Origin: an uncultured Lachnospiraceae bacterium
Lineage (GTDB): Bacteria > Bacillota > Clostridia > Lachnospirales > Lachnospiraceae
Direction of reading: 5' to 3'
DNA length: 64,000 nt
Assembly (NCBI GenBank): GCA_910585825.1
Contig: CAJUEY010000002.1
Location: 72,713-136,712, forward strand
A model generated the notes under the pieces. The model saw only the letters and a program-made list of their open reading frames with translations, was not told the origin of the DNA and ran no database searches. How positions within the stretch are numbered: the stretch's first letter is position 1; every line of letters begins with the position of its first letter. A program made the translations under genes and the position numbers. Shown one piece after another: positions 43,951 to 53,354 of this stretch.

Positions 43951-45369
43951 ATGTCAAAAACGACAAAAAAACCGTTAAAAATAACTGAAACAATCTTACG
44001 TGATGCACATCAGTCTCTGATTGCAACAAGAATGACGACAGAGCAGATGCTTCCGATCATTGATAAAATGGATCAGGTTGGCTACCATGCAGTGGAGTGC
44101 TGGGGCGGCGCAACTTTCGATGCTTCCCTGCGTTTCTTAAAAGAAGATCCATGGGAGAGGCTTCGTAAATTAAGAGCCGGATTTAAAAATACCAAACTGC
44201 AGATGTTATTCCGTGGACAGAATATCTTAGGATACCGTCCCTATGCAGATGATGTGGTAGAATATTTTGTACAGAAATCCATCGCAAACGGAATCGATAT
44301 TATCCGTATTTTTGACTGTTTAAATGATCTTCGCAATCTGCAGACAGCAGTTACTGCCTGCAACAAAGAAAAGGGACATGCACAGGTTGCATTATCTTAT
44401 ACTTTGGGCGATGCTTACACATTGGAATACTGGACCGATATTGCGAAGAGAATTGAAGATATGGGTGCTAATTCCATCTGTATCAAAGATATGGCGGGTC
44501 TTCTTGTTCCTGTGGAAGCAACAAAACTCATGAAAGCATTGAAGGCCGCAACTTCGCTGCCCATTGAGCTCCATACGCATTACACCTCTGGTGTAGCTTC
44601 CATGACCTGTATGAAGGCGATTGAAGCGGGATGCGATATTATTGATACGGCAATGTCTCCATTTGCCCTTGGTACCAGCCAGCCAGCAACTGAGGTTATG
44701 GTAGAGGCATTTAAAGGAACAGAATACGATACGGGACTGGATCAGAATCTCCTTGCTGAGATTGCAGATTATTTCCGTCCACTGCGGGAGGAAGCATTGG
44801 AAAGCGGTCTGATGAATCCAAAAGTACTTGGTGTAAATATCAAGACATTGTTATATCAGGTGCCGGGCGGCATGTTATCCAACATGGTATCCCAGTTAAA
44901 AGAACAGAATGCAGAGGATAAATACGAAGAAGTATTAAAGGAAATCCCAAGAGTGCGGAAAGACCTTGGCGAGCCGCCTCTTGTAACACCGTCTTCCCAG
45001 ATCGTAGGTACACAGGCTGTATTTAACGTATTGATGGGCGAACGTTACAAAGTTGCAACCAAAGAGACAAAAGACGTATTGCTTGGCAAATACGGCCAGA
45101 CCGTAAAACCATTCAATCCGGAAGTTGTAGATAAAGTTCTTGGTGAAGATAAGAAGAATGCAATAACCTGCAGATATGCAGATTTGCTGGAGCCGGAATT
45201 AGACAAGATTGAGGCGGAAATGAAACAGTGGAAACAGCAGGACGAAGATGTATTATCCTATGCATTGTTCCCGCAGGTTGCTACCGATTTCTTTAAATAC
45301 CGCGAGGCACAGCAGAAGGGCGTGGATGCATCCGTTGCTGATACGAAGACAGGATCTTATCCGGTATAA
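43951..45369 (+). CDS. Oxaloacetate/pyruvate carboxyltransferase (OadA/5S type, no biotin domain)
   Basis: 472 aa: HMGL-like TIM barrel with ETILRDAHQSLIATRM, the metal-binding ELHTHYTSGVASM and DTAMSPFALGTSQP, followed by the conserved PYC_OADA region (MLSNMVSQL). It stops after about 470 residues with no biotin-attachment domain, as in the 5S subunit of transcarboxylase; the separate carrier gene upstream supplies it. Moves CO2 between biotin and pyruvate/oxaloacetate. AGGAGG precedes the start. Last gene before a terminator. Confidence 0.93.
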   Translation: MSKTTKKPLKITETILRDAHQSLIATRMTTEQMLPIIDKMDQVGYHAVECWGGATFDASLRFLKEDPWERLRKLRAGFKNTKLQMLFRGQNILGYRPYADDVVEYFVQKSIANGIDIIRIFDCLNDLRNLQTAVTACNKEKGHAQVALSYTLGDAYTLEYWTDIAKRIEDMGANSICIKDMAGLLVPVEATKLMKALKAATSLPIELHTHYTSGVASMTCMKAIEAGCDIIDTAMSPFALGTSQPATEVMVEAFKGTEYDTGLDQNLLAEIADYFRPLREEALESGLMNPKVLGVNIKTLLYQVPGGMLSNMVSQLKEQNAEDKYEEVLKEIPRVRKDLGEPPLVTPSSQIVGTQAVFNVLMGERYKVATKETKDVLLGKYGQTVKPFNPEVVDKVLGEDKKNAITCRYADLLEPELDKIEAEMKQWKQQDEDVLSYALFPQVATDFFKYREAQQKGVDASVADTKTGSYPV

Positions 45370-45387
45370 GTGAAGGTAAAAGCGAGA

Positions 45388-45439
45388 AGAAGGAATAAAA
45401 ATATGTCCGTGAGGGATGTGTTTTATTCCTTCTTTTTTT
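45388..45439 (+). terminator. Terminator of the carboxyltransferase operon
   Basis: AGAAGGAATAAAA pairs perfectly with TTTTATTCCTTCT over a 20-nt loop, then TTTTTTT. Confidence 0.85.
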
Positions 45440-45552
45440 ATTAGGTTGACAAGAAATTTGAATGGTTTTATAATAAAATAAGTAAAATTTCATAAATCAG
45501 AAAATAAACAAACACTGATTTTGTGGAAAATAGCTAAAAAGGGGGATTTGCA

Positions 45553-48500
45553 ATGCAAACAAAATGGAAGAAAATTTTCAGTTTTGCGCTTGCTGCCATT
45601 GTTGCTGTTTCCGCTGTTCCGACGACGGAAATGCGTGTGCAGGCGCAGGAAGAGGAGAACCTGGCAGATCTGGAGTATGAAATTTATCCGATACCAAGAG
45701 AGATTTCTTACGATCAGGATTCAGGAACAATGGAATTAAGCGATGCGCCGAATCTGATCATTGAAGAATCCGTAGACGAGGCAACAGAGAATCGTCTGAA
45801 TGAGATTCTGGAAATGAAAGGAATTGAGGGTACGGAATCCGGCGCTGTCGTTTCCGGAAAAACAAATATCCTGGTGGGCGTGAAAGGCTCCGAAGGAGCA
45901 GTAGACGCCTGGTTTGCACAGAATGTGGCGTATCCTGAGAATCATTTTGATGAGGTGGATTCTTATGTTCTGGCGATACAGGATAATGTGATTGCAGTAC
46001 TGGGGAAGGATACGGATGCTGCATTTTATGGACTCAGTACGTTGAAACTGATTGTGGAGCAGACAAAAGGCAGAACGATCCGCAAGCTTCAGGTAAATGA
46101 TTATGCATCAGGACAGTACAGAGGATTTATTGAAGGATATTATGGAATTCCCTGGTCTGTAGATGACAGGATCAGTTTAATGGAATTCGGCGGAGATTTC
46201 AAAATGAACATCTATATTTTTGCGCCGAAGGATGATCCGTATCATAACAGTCAATGGAGAGAGGAATACCCTCCCGAACAGTTAGCCGATATAAAAAGAA
46301 TGGTAGAAGCGGGAGCTGCTTCCAAATGCCGGTTTGCCTGGGCGATTCATCCGTTTATGAACGATCCGATTACACTTGCAGATTATGATGAAGGTCTTGC
46401 AGCGATTCAAACCAAATTTGAAGGTCTTTATGAGGCGGGCGTACGTCAGTTTGTTATTTCTGCAGATGATGCAAACAGCTCGGTTACGCTTCAGGCGAAA
46501 CTCTGCAAGGATATGACTGATTGGGTGAAAGCTCATGAGGGATGCTATAATTTGGTTTTTGTACCCCAGGTATATTGCACAAGCGCTCTTACATGGAGCA
46601 ATTGGGGTTGGAGCGGCACGCCTACAGTAGAACAGTATTTTGGCCATTTCAGTGATATTGAGGATCTGGAAATCATGTGGACAGGAGAATGGGTTTGTCA
46701 TCCTGCATCACAGAATACAATAACCAACTTTAAAAATAAAAGCGGCAAAGAGGCATTTATGTGGCTGAATTGGCCGGTAAATGACGTAAATCACGCCCGT
46801 CTCGTTATGGGACCCGCGGAAACCGGAATTTTAGAGCCGGGACTGCATGATTTTATGGGGCTTGTGACAAATCCGTTGGAACAGGCGGAAGCGTCCAAAA
46901 CTGCATTGTTTGCAACTGCTGATTTTGCATGGAATACAACGGATTTTTCCTGTTTTGAAAGCTGGGCGGATGGATTTAAATACATAGAACCGGGCGCGCC
47001 GGAGGCAATGCATGAATTATGCAAGCATCTGACCAATCCGAGTCCGGGCGGCATTACCTCCATGGGAGAATCTACGGAGCTTACGCCTTATATTACCGCA
47101 TTCACCAATGCATACGATGGAGGAAACGGTACCGATTATGAGGATGAGGCAAATGCATTAATGGAACAGTTTCAGAAAATTGTAAAAGCGGCAGACGATT
47201 TCCAGAACAATGGAATTAACGCGAATCTGCAGGATGAGATGAAACCATGGGTAGATTCGTTACGGTATCTTTCCAGAGCGTGTATCGGTTTTATCAAAAC
47301 GGCTATCGAATTGAAAAACGAGGACAGAGAGGCTGTTTTTGGCAGTTATCTGAGTGCGGTGAATAATTACAAAGCGTCTCAGCAGTGTGAAGCGCCTCAG
47401 TTAGCAGGTACGGTCAATGCAGAAGCCGGAGCTATGAAAATTATGCCTTTTGCAGCGACTATGAATAGTGCAGTGGAAGAGCGTGCATTAGAAATACTTG
47501 GCGGCGATCTGGGCGGTGAATCAACCAGCTCGGAACGGACTTTGATCTACAGCGGACTTGGAGGCATACATCAAGGAGAGATAGAAAATGCTACAGACGG
47601 GGATGATACCACGTTTGTATGGTTTAATAATGCTGTGGATGCAAATAGTTATATCGGACTGGATTTGGGAGATACCTATATACTGGATCAGATCCGCATC
47701 CTGCAGGGAGGACATAATACAGCAGTAGGAGACATTTTCTCAAGCGGCATTTTGGAGTATTCTCTGGATAAGAGAACATGGACTTCCATTGGTGAATATT
47801 CCGGCAGCGAAATTGAAGAAAATGTTTTGGATCAGTCTATTCAGGCGCGTTATGTTCGCCTGCGGACGCCTTCTGCTACGGATAAATGGTATGCGATCCG
47901 TGAGTTTTCCGTTACTGCGCAGCCTCTGCCTACTTTTGTTTATACAAATGCAGAAGCGTATGAAGAGATTCCTACAGTAATAGAAACAACAAGGGCGTCT
48001 ATTTCTGAAATCGAAGAGGATATCGTTCTTGCAAGTGGAGAATATATCGGACTGGAATTCCCGTTTGCCAGAGAACTGACATCTCTGACAGCAGATTATA
48101 CCAATGCAGATAAACTTACACTGGAGTACAGTTATAATGGATTTGAATGGATTGTCGCTGAAGATCCTTTTGAAACGGCAGATGCAAGATATGTTCGCAT
48201 TATCAATAAAGGAGAGGATTCTGTAACTTTCCATCTGACAGAACTTTCAACAGGAAACGAAACAGGAAATAAGACGGTCCTGGCTGAGCCGGAAGGCGAG
48301 AGGGGGCATGAAGGAGAAAGAGCGGTTGATGATTCCCTGCTGACATCTTTTGCGGCTGTAAAAGGAGAAGGAAGCCTGACATGGAGAATGGAATCCAAAC
48401 TTGCAGATAAACTTTATATCATACAGGATGCAGAAAATATTTCTAACGCAAAAGTTCAGATCCGTACAAATACAAAGCAGTGGATTGATTTGGGAACGTT

Positions 48501-49371
48501 AGATGCTTGTCAAAACATATTTGAAATTTTTGCATATGGTTCTGTAAATGAAGTGAAGATATCATGGAAAGAAAACGGACCGACGATTTATGAAATCTAC
48601 ACAGAAAACGATAATAAAGAAGAGTATTCTAATGTAAAAACTCTTACAGAAACGCTGAAATATGCAGAGAAACAGGAGAATGACGGATATACAGAAGATT
48701 CTTTTGCAGAGTTTCAGGCAGCGCTGGCGGCGGCAAAACAGGAATTAAATAAACCGGGTATTACAGAAGCAGACGCGGCAAAAGTTTTGGCAGCTTTCTA
48801 TCAGGCGGCAAGCAAACTGGAAAGAGTAGAAAGTCCGAATCCGAACCCAGGGCCGGGAGAAAATCCGAATCCGAACCCAGGACCGGGAGGAAATCTGAAT
48901 CCGGATCCAGGACCAGGGGGAGGAAAGGATCTTAATTTGCTGAAAGTCGGCGATGTAACGATAGAAAAGGATTTGAAATACCGCGTTACTGATGCAGGTG
49001 CAAAAGAAGCTGCCGTATGCGGGGTTGCCGATGCGAAAAAGAAAAATAAAATGAACAAGATAACCATTCCTGAGACGGTTACAGTCAAAGGCGTAGTTTG
49101 TAAAGTTACCGGCATTGACAATAAAGCGTTTTCCGCTATGAAAAAACTGAAGACAGTAATCATTGGCGGAAATATAAAATCAATTGGCAGCAAAGCATTT
49201 TTCAATAATAAAAAATTAAAGAAAATTACGATTAAAAGTCTGGTTTTGACAAAAGTGGCAAAAAATGCATTTAAGAAGTCATCCGGCAGCGGTACCATCA
49301 AAGTTCCGAAGAGCAAGAAAAAAGCTTATGTGAAATTGCTGAAAAAGTGTACGAAAATGAAAGTGAAATAA
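45553..49371 (+). CDS. Secreted GH84 beta-N-acetylglucosaminidase
   Basis: 1272 aa. Signal peptide 1-32; GH20b-like N-terminal domain 40-180; GH84 barrel from 188 (QYRGFIEGYYGIPW) with catalytic pair Asp305-Asp306 in VISADDAN; helical region to about 640; CBM32/discoidin-like domain about 660-800; further beta domains; FIVAR-like helices about 1035-1090; Pro/Asn/Gly linker encoded by tandem repeats; C-terminal lysine-rich LRR_5-like module 1130-1272. GH84 enzymes release GlcNAc from glycoproteins or hyaluronan-type substrates. The tail module matches those of both GH2 galactosidases in this window. An RpiR regulator follows. RBS is GGGGG seven bases upstream. Confidence 0.9.
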   Translation: MQTKWKKIFSFALAAIVAVSAVPTTEMRVQAQEEENLADLEYEIYPIPREISYDQDSGTMELSDAPNLIIEESVDEATENRLNEILEMKGIEGTESGAVVSGKTNILVGVKGSEGAVDAWFAQNVAYPENHFDEVDSYVLAIQDNVIAVLGKDTDAAFYGLSTLKLIVEQTKGRTIRKLQVNDYASGQYRGFIEGYYGIPWSVDDRISLMEFGGDFKMNIYIFAPKDDPYHNSQWREEYPPEQLADIKRMVEAGAASKCRFAWAIHPFMNDPITLADYDEGLAAIQTKFEGLYEAGVRQFVISADDANSSVTLQAKLCKDMTDWVKAHEGCYNLVFVPQVYCTSALTWSNWGWSGTPTVEQYFGHFSDIEDLEIMWTGEWVCHPASQNTITNFKNKSGKEAFMWLNWPVNDVNHARLVMGPAETGILEPGLHDFMGLVTNPLEQAEASKTALFATADFAWNTTDFSCFESWADGFKYIEPGAPEAMHELCKHLTNPSPGGITSMGESTELTPYITAFTNAYDGGNGTDYEDEANALMEQFQKIVKAADDFQNNGINANLQDEMKPWVDSLRYLSRACIGFIKTAIELKNEDREAVFGSYLSAVNNYKASQQCEAPQLAGTVNAEAGAMKIMPFAATMNSAVEERALEILGGDLGGESTSSERTLIYSGLGGIHQGEIENATDGDDTTFVWFNNAVDANSYIGLDLGDTYILDQIRILQGGHNTAVGDIFSSGILEYSLDKRTWTSIGEYSGSEIEENVLDQSIQARYVRLRTPSATDKWYAIREFSVTAQPLPTFVYTNAEAYEEIPTVIETTRASISEIEEDIVLASGEYIGLEFPFARELTSLTADYTNADKLTLEYSYNGFEWIVAEDPFETADARYVRIINKGEDSVTFHLTELSTGNETGNKTVLAEPEGERGHEGERAVDDSLLTSFAAVKGEGSLTWRMESKLADKLYIIQDAENISNAKVQIRTNTKQWIDLGTLDACQNIFEIFAYGSVNEVKISWKENGPTIYEIYTENDNKEEYSNVKTLTETLKYAEKQENDGYTEDSFAEFQAALAAAKQELNKPGITEADAAKVLAAFYQAASKLERVESPNPNPGPGENPNPNPGPGGNLNPDPGPGGGKDLNLLKVGDVTIEKDLKYRVTDAGAKEAAVCGVADAKKKNKMNKITIPETVTVKGVVCKVTGIDNKAFSAMKKLKTVIIGGNIKSIGSKAFFNNKKLKKITIKSLVLTKVAKNAFKKSSGSGTIKVPKSKKKAYVKLLKKCTKMKVK
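48838..48921 (+). repeat. Tandem 30-bp repeat encoding the GH84 linker
   Basis: Two full copies and one partial of a unit starting AATCCGAACCCAGG at 48838, 48868 and 48898. The translation is a Pro-Asn-Gly linker (NPNPGPGENP style). The copies differ by a few bases; such repeats can change number by slippage and so alter linker length. Confidence 0.85.
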
Positions 49372-49396
49372 CAAAGACAACAGAATAAGCAAATCT

Positions 49397-49436
49397 GCCG
49401 CCCGGTCATGAAAATCTGACCGGGCGGCTTGTTTTT
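49397..49436 (+). terminator. Terminator of the GH84 gene
   Basis: GCCGCCCGGTCA pairs with TGACCGGGCGGC around an 8-nt loop, then TTGTTTTT. Confidence 0.9.
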
Positions 49437-49528
49437 CGTGACCGGATTTGTTATTATGTTGAAAGTGCAAAAGCATATGAAAGAGGAGAAGGAAGAATGT
49501 TTCGTTTTGTGGGAACAGGGAAATAAGA

Positions 49529-50455
49529 ATGGGGAATACAAACGATCTGAGAAGCCGGATGAATGAAAAATATGGACGCATGAGCAAGAATCATAAGATT
49601 TTGGCTGCCTATATAACAGATCATTATGATAAGGCGGCATTTTTGACGGCGGCCAAATTAGGAGAAATTGTAGGGGTCAGTGAATCTACGGTAGTAAGGT
49701 TTGCTTTCAGTCTCGGATATAAGGGTTATCCTGGATTTCAGAAAGCATTAGAAGAGTTGGTGCAGAATAAGCTAAACGATGCGCAAAAACTGCAAATAAC
49801 GCATGAACGGATTCAGCAGTCGCAGCTTTTGGAGAAAATACTCCAGTCGGATGCAGCCAATATCAAACATACATTGGAAACGATAGATCAGACAGCGTTT
49901 GATCTGGCAGTTGATACGATTCTGGGAGCCAGGAATATATATGTGGCAGGAATCCGAAGCTGTGCGCCTTTGGCGGATTTTCTTGCTTTTTATTTGAATT
50001 TGATGTTTGACGGCGTACACCTGCTCCATACGAACAGTTCCAGCGAGCTGTTTGAACAGATGGTAAGGATCGGCAAAGAAGATGTGATTATCGGCATCAG
50101 TTTTCCCAGATATTCTATGCGTATTCTGAAAGCAATGGAATTTGCCAATAACCGGAATGCAAGGGTAATTACTTTGACAGACAGCATCCATTCTCCGATG
50201 AATCTGTATTCTTCCTGTAATTTGATTGCCAAAAGCGACATGGCGTCTATTGTGGATTCTTTGGTCGCTCCATTAAGCGTCATCAATTCTCTGATTGTGG
50301 CATTGTGCATGAAAAAGCAGACAGAAGTTGCAAAAACACTGGATACATTAGAAAAAATATGGGAGGAATATCAGGTGTATGAAAAGGATGAGATTGATTC
50401 TGTCAATGATTCCATCAAAATACACTATGCTGATATACCGGGAGAGAGAAAGTGA
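49529..50455 (+). CDS. RpiR/MurR-family regulator
   Basis: 308 aa: N-terminal HTH_6 domain with KLGEIVGVSESTVVRFAFSL (about 46-65), then a SIS sugar-phosphate domain (about 125-260) with AGIRSCAPLADFL and IGISFPRYSMRILK. Such regulators sense phosphosugars such as N-acetylmuramate- or glucosamine-phosphates. Position directly after a GlcNAc-releasing GH84 suggests control of amino-sugar use, but the gene also overlaps the next flavoprotein by 4 bp and may control that unit. Ribosome site weak. Confidence 0.88.
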   Translation: MGNTNDLRSRMNEKYGRMSKNHKILAAYITDHYDKAAFLTAAKLGEIVGVSESTVVRFAFSLGYKGYPGFQKALEELVQNKLNDAQKLQITHERIQQSQLLEKILQSDAANIKHTLETIDQTAFDLAVDTILGARNIYVAGIRSCAPLADFLAFYLNLMFDGVHLLHTNSSSELFEQMVRIGKEDVIIGISFPRYSMRILKAMEFANNRNARVITLTDSIHSPMNLYSSCNLIAKSDMASIVDSLVAPLSVINSLIVALCMKKQTEVAKTLDTLEKIWEEYQVYEKDEIDSVNDSIKIHYADIPGERK

Positions 50456-51681
50456 AGAAAGTCATTATAATCGGCGGAGGGCCGGCTGGAATGTTTGCTG
50501 CAATTGCAGCTGCCGGAAACGGCCATTTGGTTTTATTATTAGAAAAAAATGAAAAACTGGGCAAGAAACTTTTTATTACCGGAAAGGGAAGATGCAACAT
50601 CACCAATGCCGGAGATATGGACGCCTTATTTACAAGCGTTACGACAAACCGTAAATTTTTATACAGTGCATTTTATGCCTTTGATAATTTTCAGGTCATT
50701 GATTTTTTCAACACCCACGGATTAAAGACAAAAACGGAGAGGGGCAATCGTGTATTTCCGGTTTCAGATCATTCTTCCGATGTAATTGCGGTATTGAAAC
50801 AGGCGTTGAAACAGGCGGGCGTAAAGGTACGGCTTTATACAGAGGCGTCAGGGCTTTGGATCGAAGAGCAAAAGATCCGGGGTGTTTTTTTAAAAAACGG
50901 CAAGAGGGAAGAGTGTGACGCAGTTGTTTTGGCAACCGGCGGATTTTCTTATCAAAGTACAGGATCTACGGGAGACGGCTATTCTTTTGCAAAAGAATGC
51001 GGGCATAAAATCATACCGGCAGAACCTTCTCTGGTGCCATGCGTGACAAAAGAGCCTTATATCAAAAAAATGCAGGGGCTTTCTTTAAAAAATGTCCGGG
51101 TTGTCATCCGAAAAGACAAAAAAATTCTGTTTGATGAATTTGGAGAAATGCTTTTTACACATTTCGGCGTCAGCGGGCCGCTGATTCTAAGCGCCAGCAG
51201 TCTTGTGGGAAAAGAGCTGAAAAAGCAGAATCTATTTATGACGATTGATTTAAAACCGGCGCTGACAAAAGAACAGTTGGATCTGCGTCTGCTTCGGGAT
51301 TTTGAAAAAAATAAGAACAGACAGTTGAAAAATGCTCTTCACGGACTTCTTCCATCGAAGATGATGCCTGTATTTATTGAACTTTCCGGGATTGATCCGG
51401 ATAAGAAGATCAATGAAGTTACAAAGGAAGAGAGGAATTGCCTGATTGATCTGTTGAAAGCCTTTCCTATGACATTGACGGGTCTTCGGGATTTTGATGA
51501 AGCGATTATTACAAGGGGCGGTATTTGCGTCAAAGAGGTCAATCCTTCCACTATGGAGTCAAAGCAGATATCCGGTCTTTATTTTGCCGGAGAGGTTTTG
51601 GATCTGGATGCTGTGACGGGGGGATTTAATCTGCAGATTGCCTGGTCTACCGGATATCTGGCAGGAAGCAGTATAGAATAA
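50452..51681 (+). CDS. BaiN/YhiN-family (HI0933-like) flavoprotein
   Basis: 409 aa: FAD-binding IIGGGPAGMFAAIAAA at the N-terminus, ITGKGRCNITNAG, VLATGGFSYQSTGSTGDGY in the middle, and a C-terminal YFAGEVLDLDAVTGGFNLQ FAD motif. GTG start overlaps the regulator stop (GTGA). The family includes the bile-acid C7 reductase BaiN but also many uncharacterised members, so substrate is not assigned. Very common near cmk-ispH in Lachnospiraceae (family knowledge). Confidence 0.88.
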   Translation: MKKVIIIGGGPAGMFAAIAAAGNGHLVLLLEKNEKLGKKLFITGKGRCNITNAGDMDALFTSVTTNRKFLYSAFYAFDNFQVIDFFNTHGLKTKTERGNRVFPVSDHSSDVIAVLKQALKQAGVKVRLYTEASGLWIEEQKIRGVFLKNGKREECDAVVLATGGFSYQSTGSTGDGYSFAKECGHKIIPAEPSLVPCVTKEPYIKKMQGLSLKNVRVVIRKDKKILFDEFGEMLFTHFGVSGPLILSASSLVGKELKKQNLFMTIDLKPALTKEQLDLRLLRDFEKNKNRQLKNALHGLLPSKMMPVFIELSGIDPDKKINEVTKEERNCLIDLLKAFPMTLTGLRDFDEAIITRGGICVKEVNPSTMESKQISGLYFAGEVLDLDAVTGGFNLQIAWSTGYLAGSSIE

Positions 51682-51758
51682 ATAAGGAAATACCCTCCGG
51701 GTATCCCTTTATGTGCTGTGAAGATGCACATATATTAAGGAAAGGAGAAATCAGAGAA

Positions 51759-52436
51759 ATGAATGTTGCAATTGACGGGCCGGCAGGAGCCGGTAAAAGC
51801 ACTATTGCCAAAAGGCTGGCAAAAGAATTGGGATATGTATATGTAGATACAGGGGCAATGTATCGGGCTATGGCTCTTTATTTTCTGGAACAGGGCATAG
51901 ATGCGTCAAAGGAAGAGGAAATTTCTGCAGTAGTTGACGGAATCGATATTTCGATTCGTTATCAGGAGGGAGAACAGCAGGTCTTTTTAAACGGTGAAAA
52001 TGTAAATGGCAAAATACGCAGGGAAGAAGTAGGGAATATGGCTTCAGCCACCAGCGTATACCCCGATGTCCGGAAAAAACTTGTGGCTCTTCAACAGAAA
52101 CTGGCATCAGATACGGACGTGATTATGGATGGAAGAGATATCGGAACCTGCGTGCTTCCAGACGCCGAAGTGAAGATTTATCTGACGGCAAGCTCTGCGA
52201 CCCGTGCAAAACGCCGTTATGATGAATTGCAGGCAAAAGGGGAAAGTTGTGATCTGGAGGCGATTCGTCTGGATATTGAAGAGCGGGATGAAAGAGATAT
52301 GAACAGAGAAACATCCCCTTTGAAACAGGCAGAAGATGCGCTGCTTTTGGATTCTTCCGACAAAACGATTGAAGAAGTCGTGGAGATCATTCAAAAAATC
52401 TGTCAGGATCGTCAGAAAGAAAGCAAAATGTTATAA
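51759..52436 (+). CDS. cmk: Cytidylate kinase
   Basis: 225 aa: P-loop DGPAGAGKST at the start, GAMYRAM CMP-binding segment, DGRDIGTCVLPDA and the SATRAKRRYDEL/ERDERDMNRETSPLK lid. Phosphorylates CMP/dCMP. ATG 51759 with AAAGGAGAAA upstream is chosen over an in-frame ATG at 51711. Conserved neighbour of ispH-rpsA. Confidence 0.95.
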   Translation: MNVAIDGPAGAGKSTIAKRLAKELGYVYVDTGAMYRAMALYFLEQGIDASKEEEISAVVDGIDISIRYQEGEQQVFLNGENVNGKIRREEVGNMASATSVYPDVRKKLVALQQKLASDTDVIMDGRDIGTCVLPDAEVKIYLTASSATRAKRRYDELQAKGESCDLEAIRLDIEERDERDMNRETSPLKQAEDALLLDSSDKTIEEVVEIIQKICQDRQKESKML

Positions 52437-52445
52437 AGGAGTCAT

Positions 52446-53354
52446 ATGAACGTAATTTTAGCAGAAAGCGCCGGATTTTGTTTCGGCGTGAAACGCGCAG
52501 TGGATACTGTATATGAAAAAGCGGCAGACAGCGATGTGCCGGTTTATACCTTCGGCCCGATTATTCATAACGAAGAAGTTGTGCGGGATTTGGAGGAAAA
52601 AGGGGTGCATGCGGTTTGTGATATGGAAGAATTGGAAAAAATTCCAAGGGGAATCATGGTGATTCGCTCCCATGGGGTTTCAAAGGAAATTTATGAAAAA
52701 ATACAGGCAGCCGGATTCCGGATTGTGGATGCTACATGTCCATTTGTTTTAAAAATTCACCGTTATGTGGAAGAATATAGCAGGAAGGGATATCATATTG
52801 TAATCATTGGCAATGATTCCCATCCGGAGGTAGAGGGGATCAAAGGCTGGTCGAATCCAAAGGAAACGACGGTTTTACAGACGGCAGAAGAAGCGAAGAA
52901 TTTTACATTTTCAGGCTGTTTGGCAGAAAAGAAATCAGCTTCTTCAGAAACTTCTTTATGTTCTTCGGCAAAAAAAAGGCTGTGTATTGTGTCTCAAACG
53001 ACATTTAATTACAACAAATTTCAAGAATTAGTTGAAATTATTCAAAAAAAAGGTTATGATATAATTGTTTTAAATACCATCTGTAATGCGACGGAAGTTA
53101 GGCAGAAGGAAGCTGCTGATATAGCAGCGAGAGCGGATGCCATGATTGTGATTGGCGGCAGTCATAGTTCCAACACACAGAAGTTATTTGAAATATGCAA
53201 AAAAGAATGTGAAAATACTTACTATATACAGACACTTGATGACTTGGATGTAACGAAGTTTTGGTCCATTGATAACGTAGGTATTACCGCAGGGGCTTCC
53301 ACCCCAAACAAAATTATTGAGGAGGTTCAAAAGAATGTCAGAAGTAAGCTTTGA
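52446..53354 (+). CDS. ispH: 4-hydroxy-3-methylbut-2-enyl diphosphate reductase
   Basis: Last step of the non-mevalonate isoprenoid pathway, a 4Fe-4S enzyme. Cluster cysteines Cys12 (GFCFGVKRAV), Cys98 (DATCPF) and Cys213 (TICNATEVRQ) are present, as are the SHGVSK and NDSHPEVEGI substrate motifs. 302 aa. A polar insertion at about 157-178 (Ser/Lys-rich, with two extra Cys) appears longer than typical. The stop lies 20 bp inside rpsA. In many clostridia IspH is fused in frame to ribosomal protein S1; here the two are separate but overlapping. Confidence 0.95.
   Translation: MNVILAESAGFCFGVKRAVDTVYEKAADSDVPVYTFGPIIHNEEVVRDLEEKGVHAVCDMEELEKIPRGIMVIRSHGVSKEIYEKIQAAGFRIVDATCPFVLKIHRYVEEYSRKGYHIVIIGNDSHPEVEGIKGWSNPKETTVLQTAEEAKNFTFSGCLAEKKSASSETSLCSSAKKRLCIVSQTTFNYNKFQELVEIIQKKGYDIIVLNTICNATEVRQKEAADIAARADAMIVIGGSHSSNTQKLFEICKKECENTYYIQTLDDLDVTKFWSIDNVGITAGASTPNKIIEEVQKNVRSKL

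Noticed and set aside
48838..48921. Possible CRISPR-like repeat array
   Set aside because: The direct repeats are contiguous, in frame and encode a Pro/Gly linker; there are no spacers.
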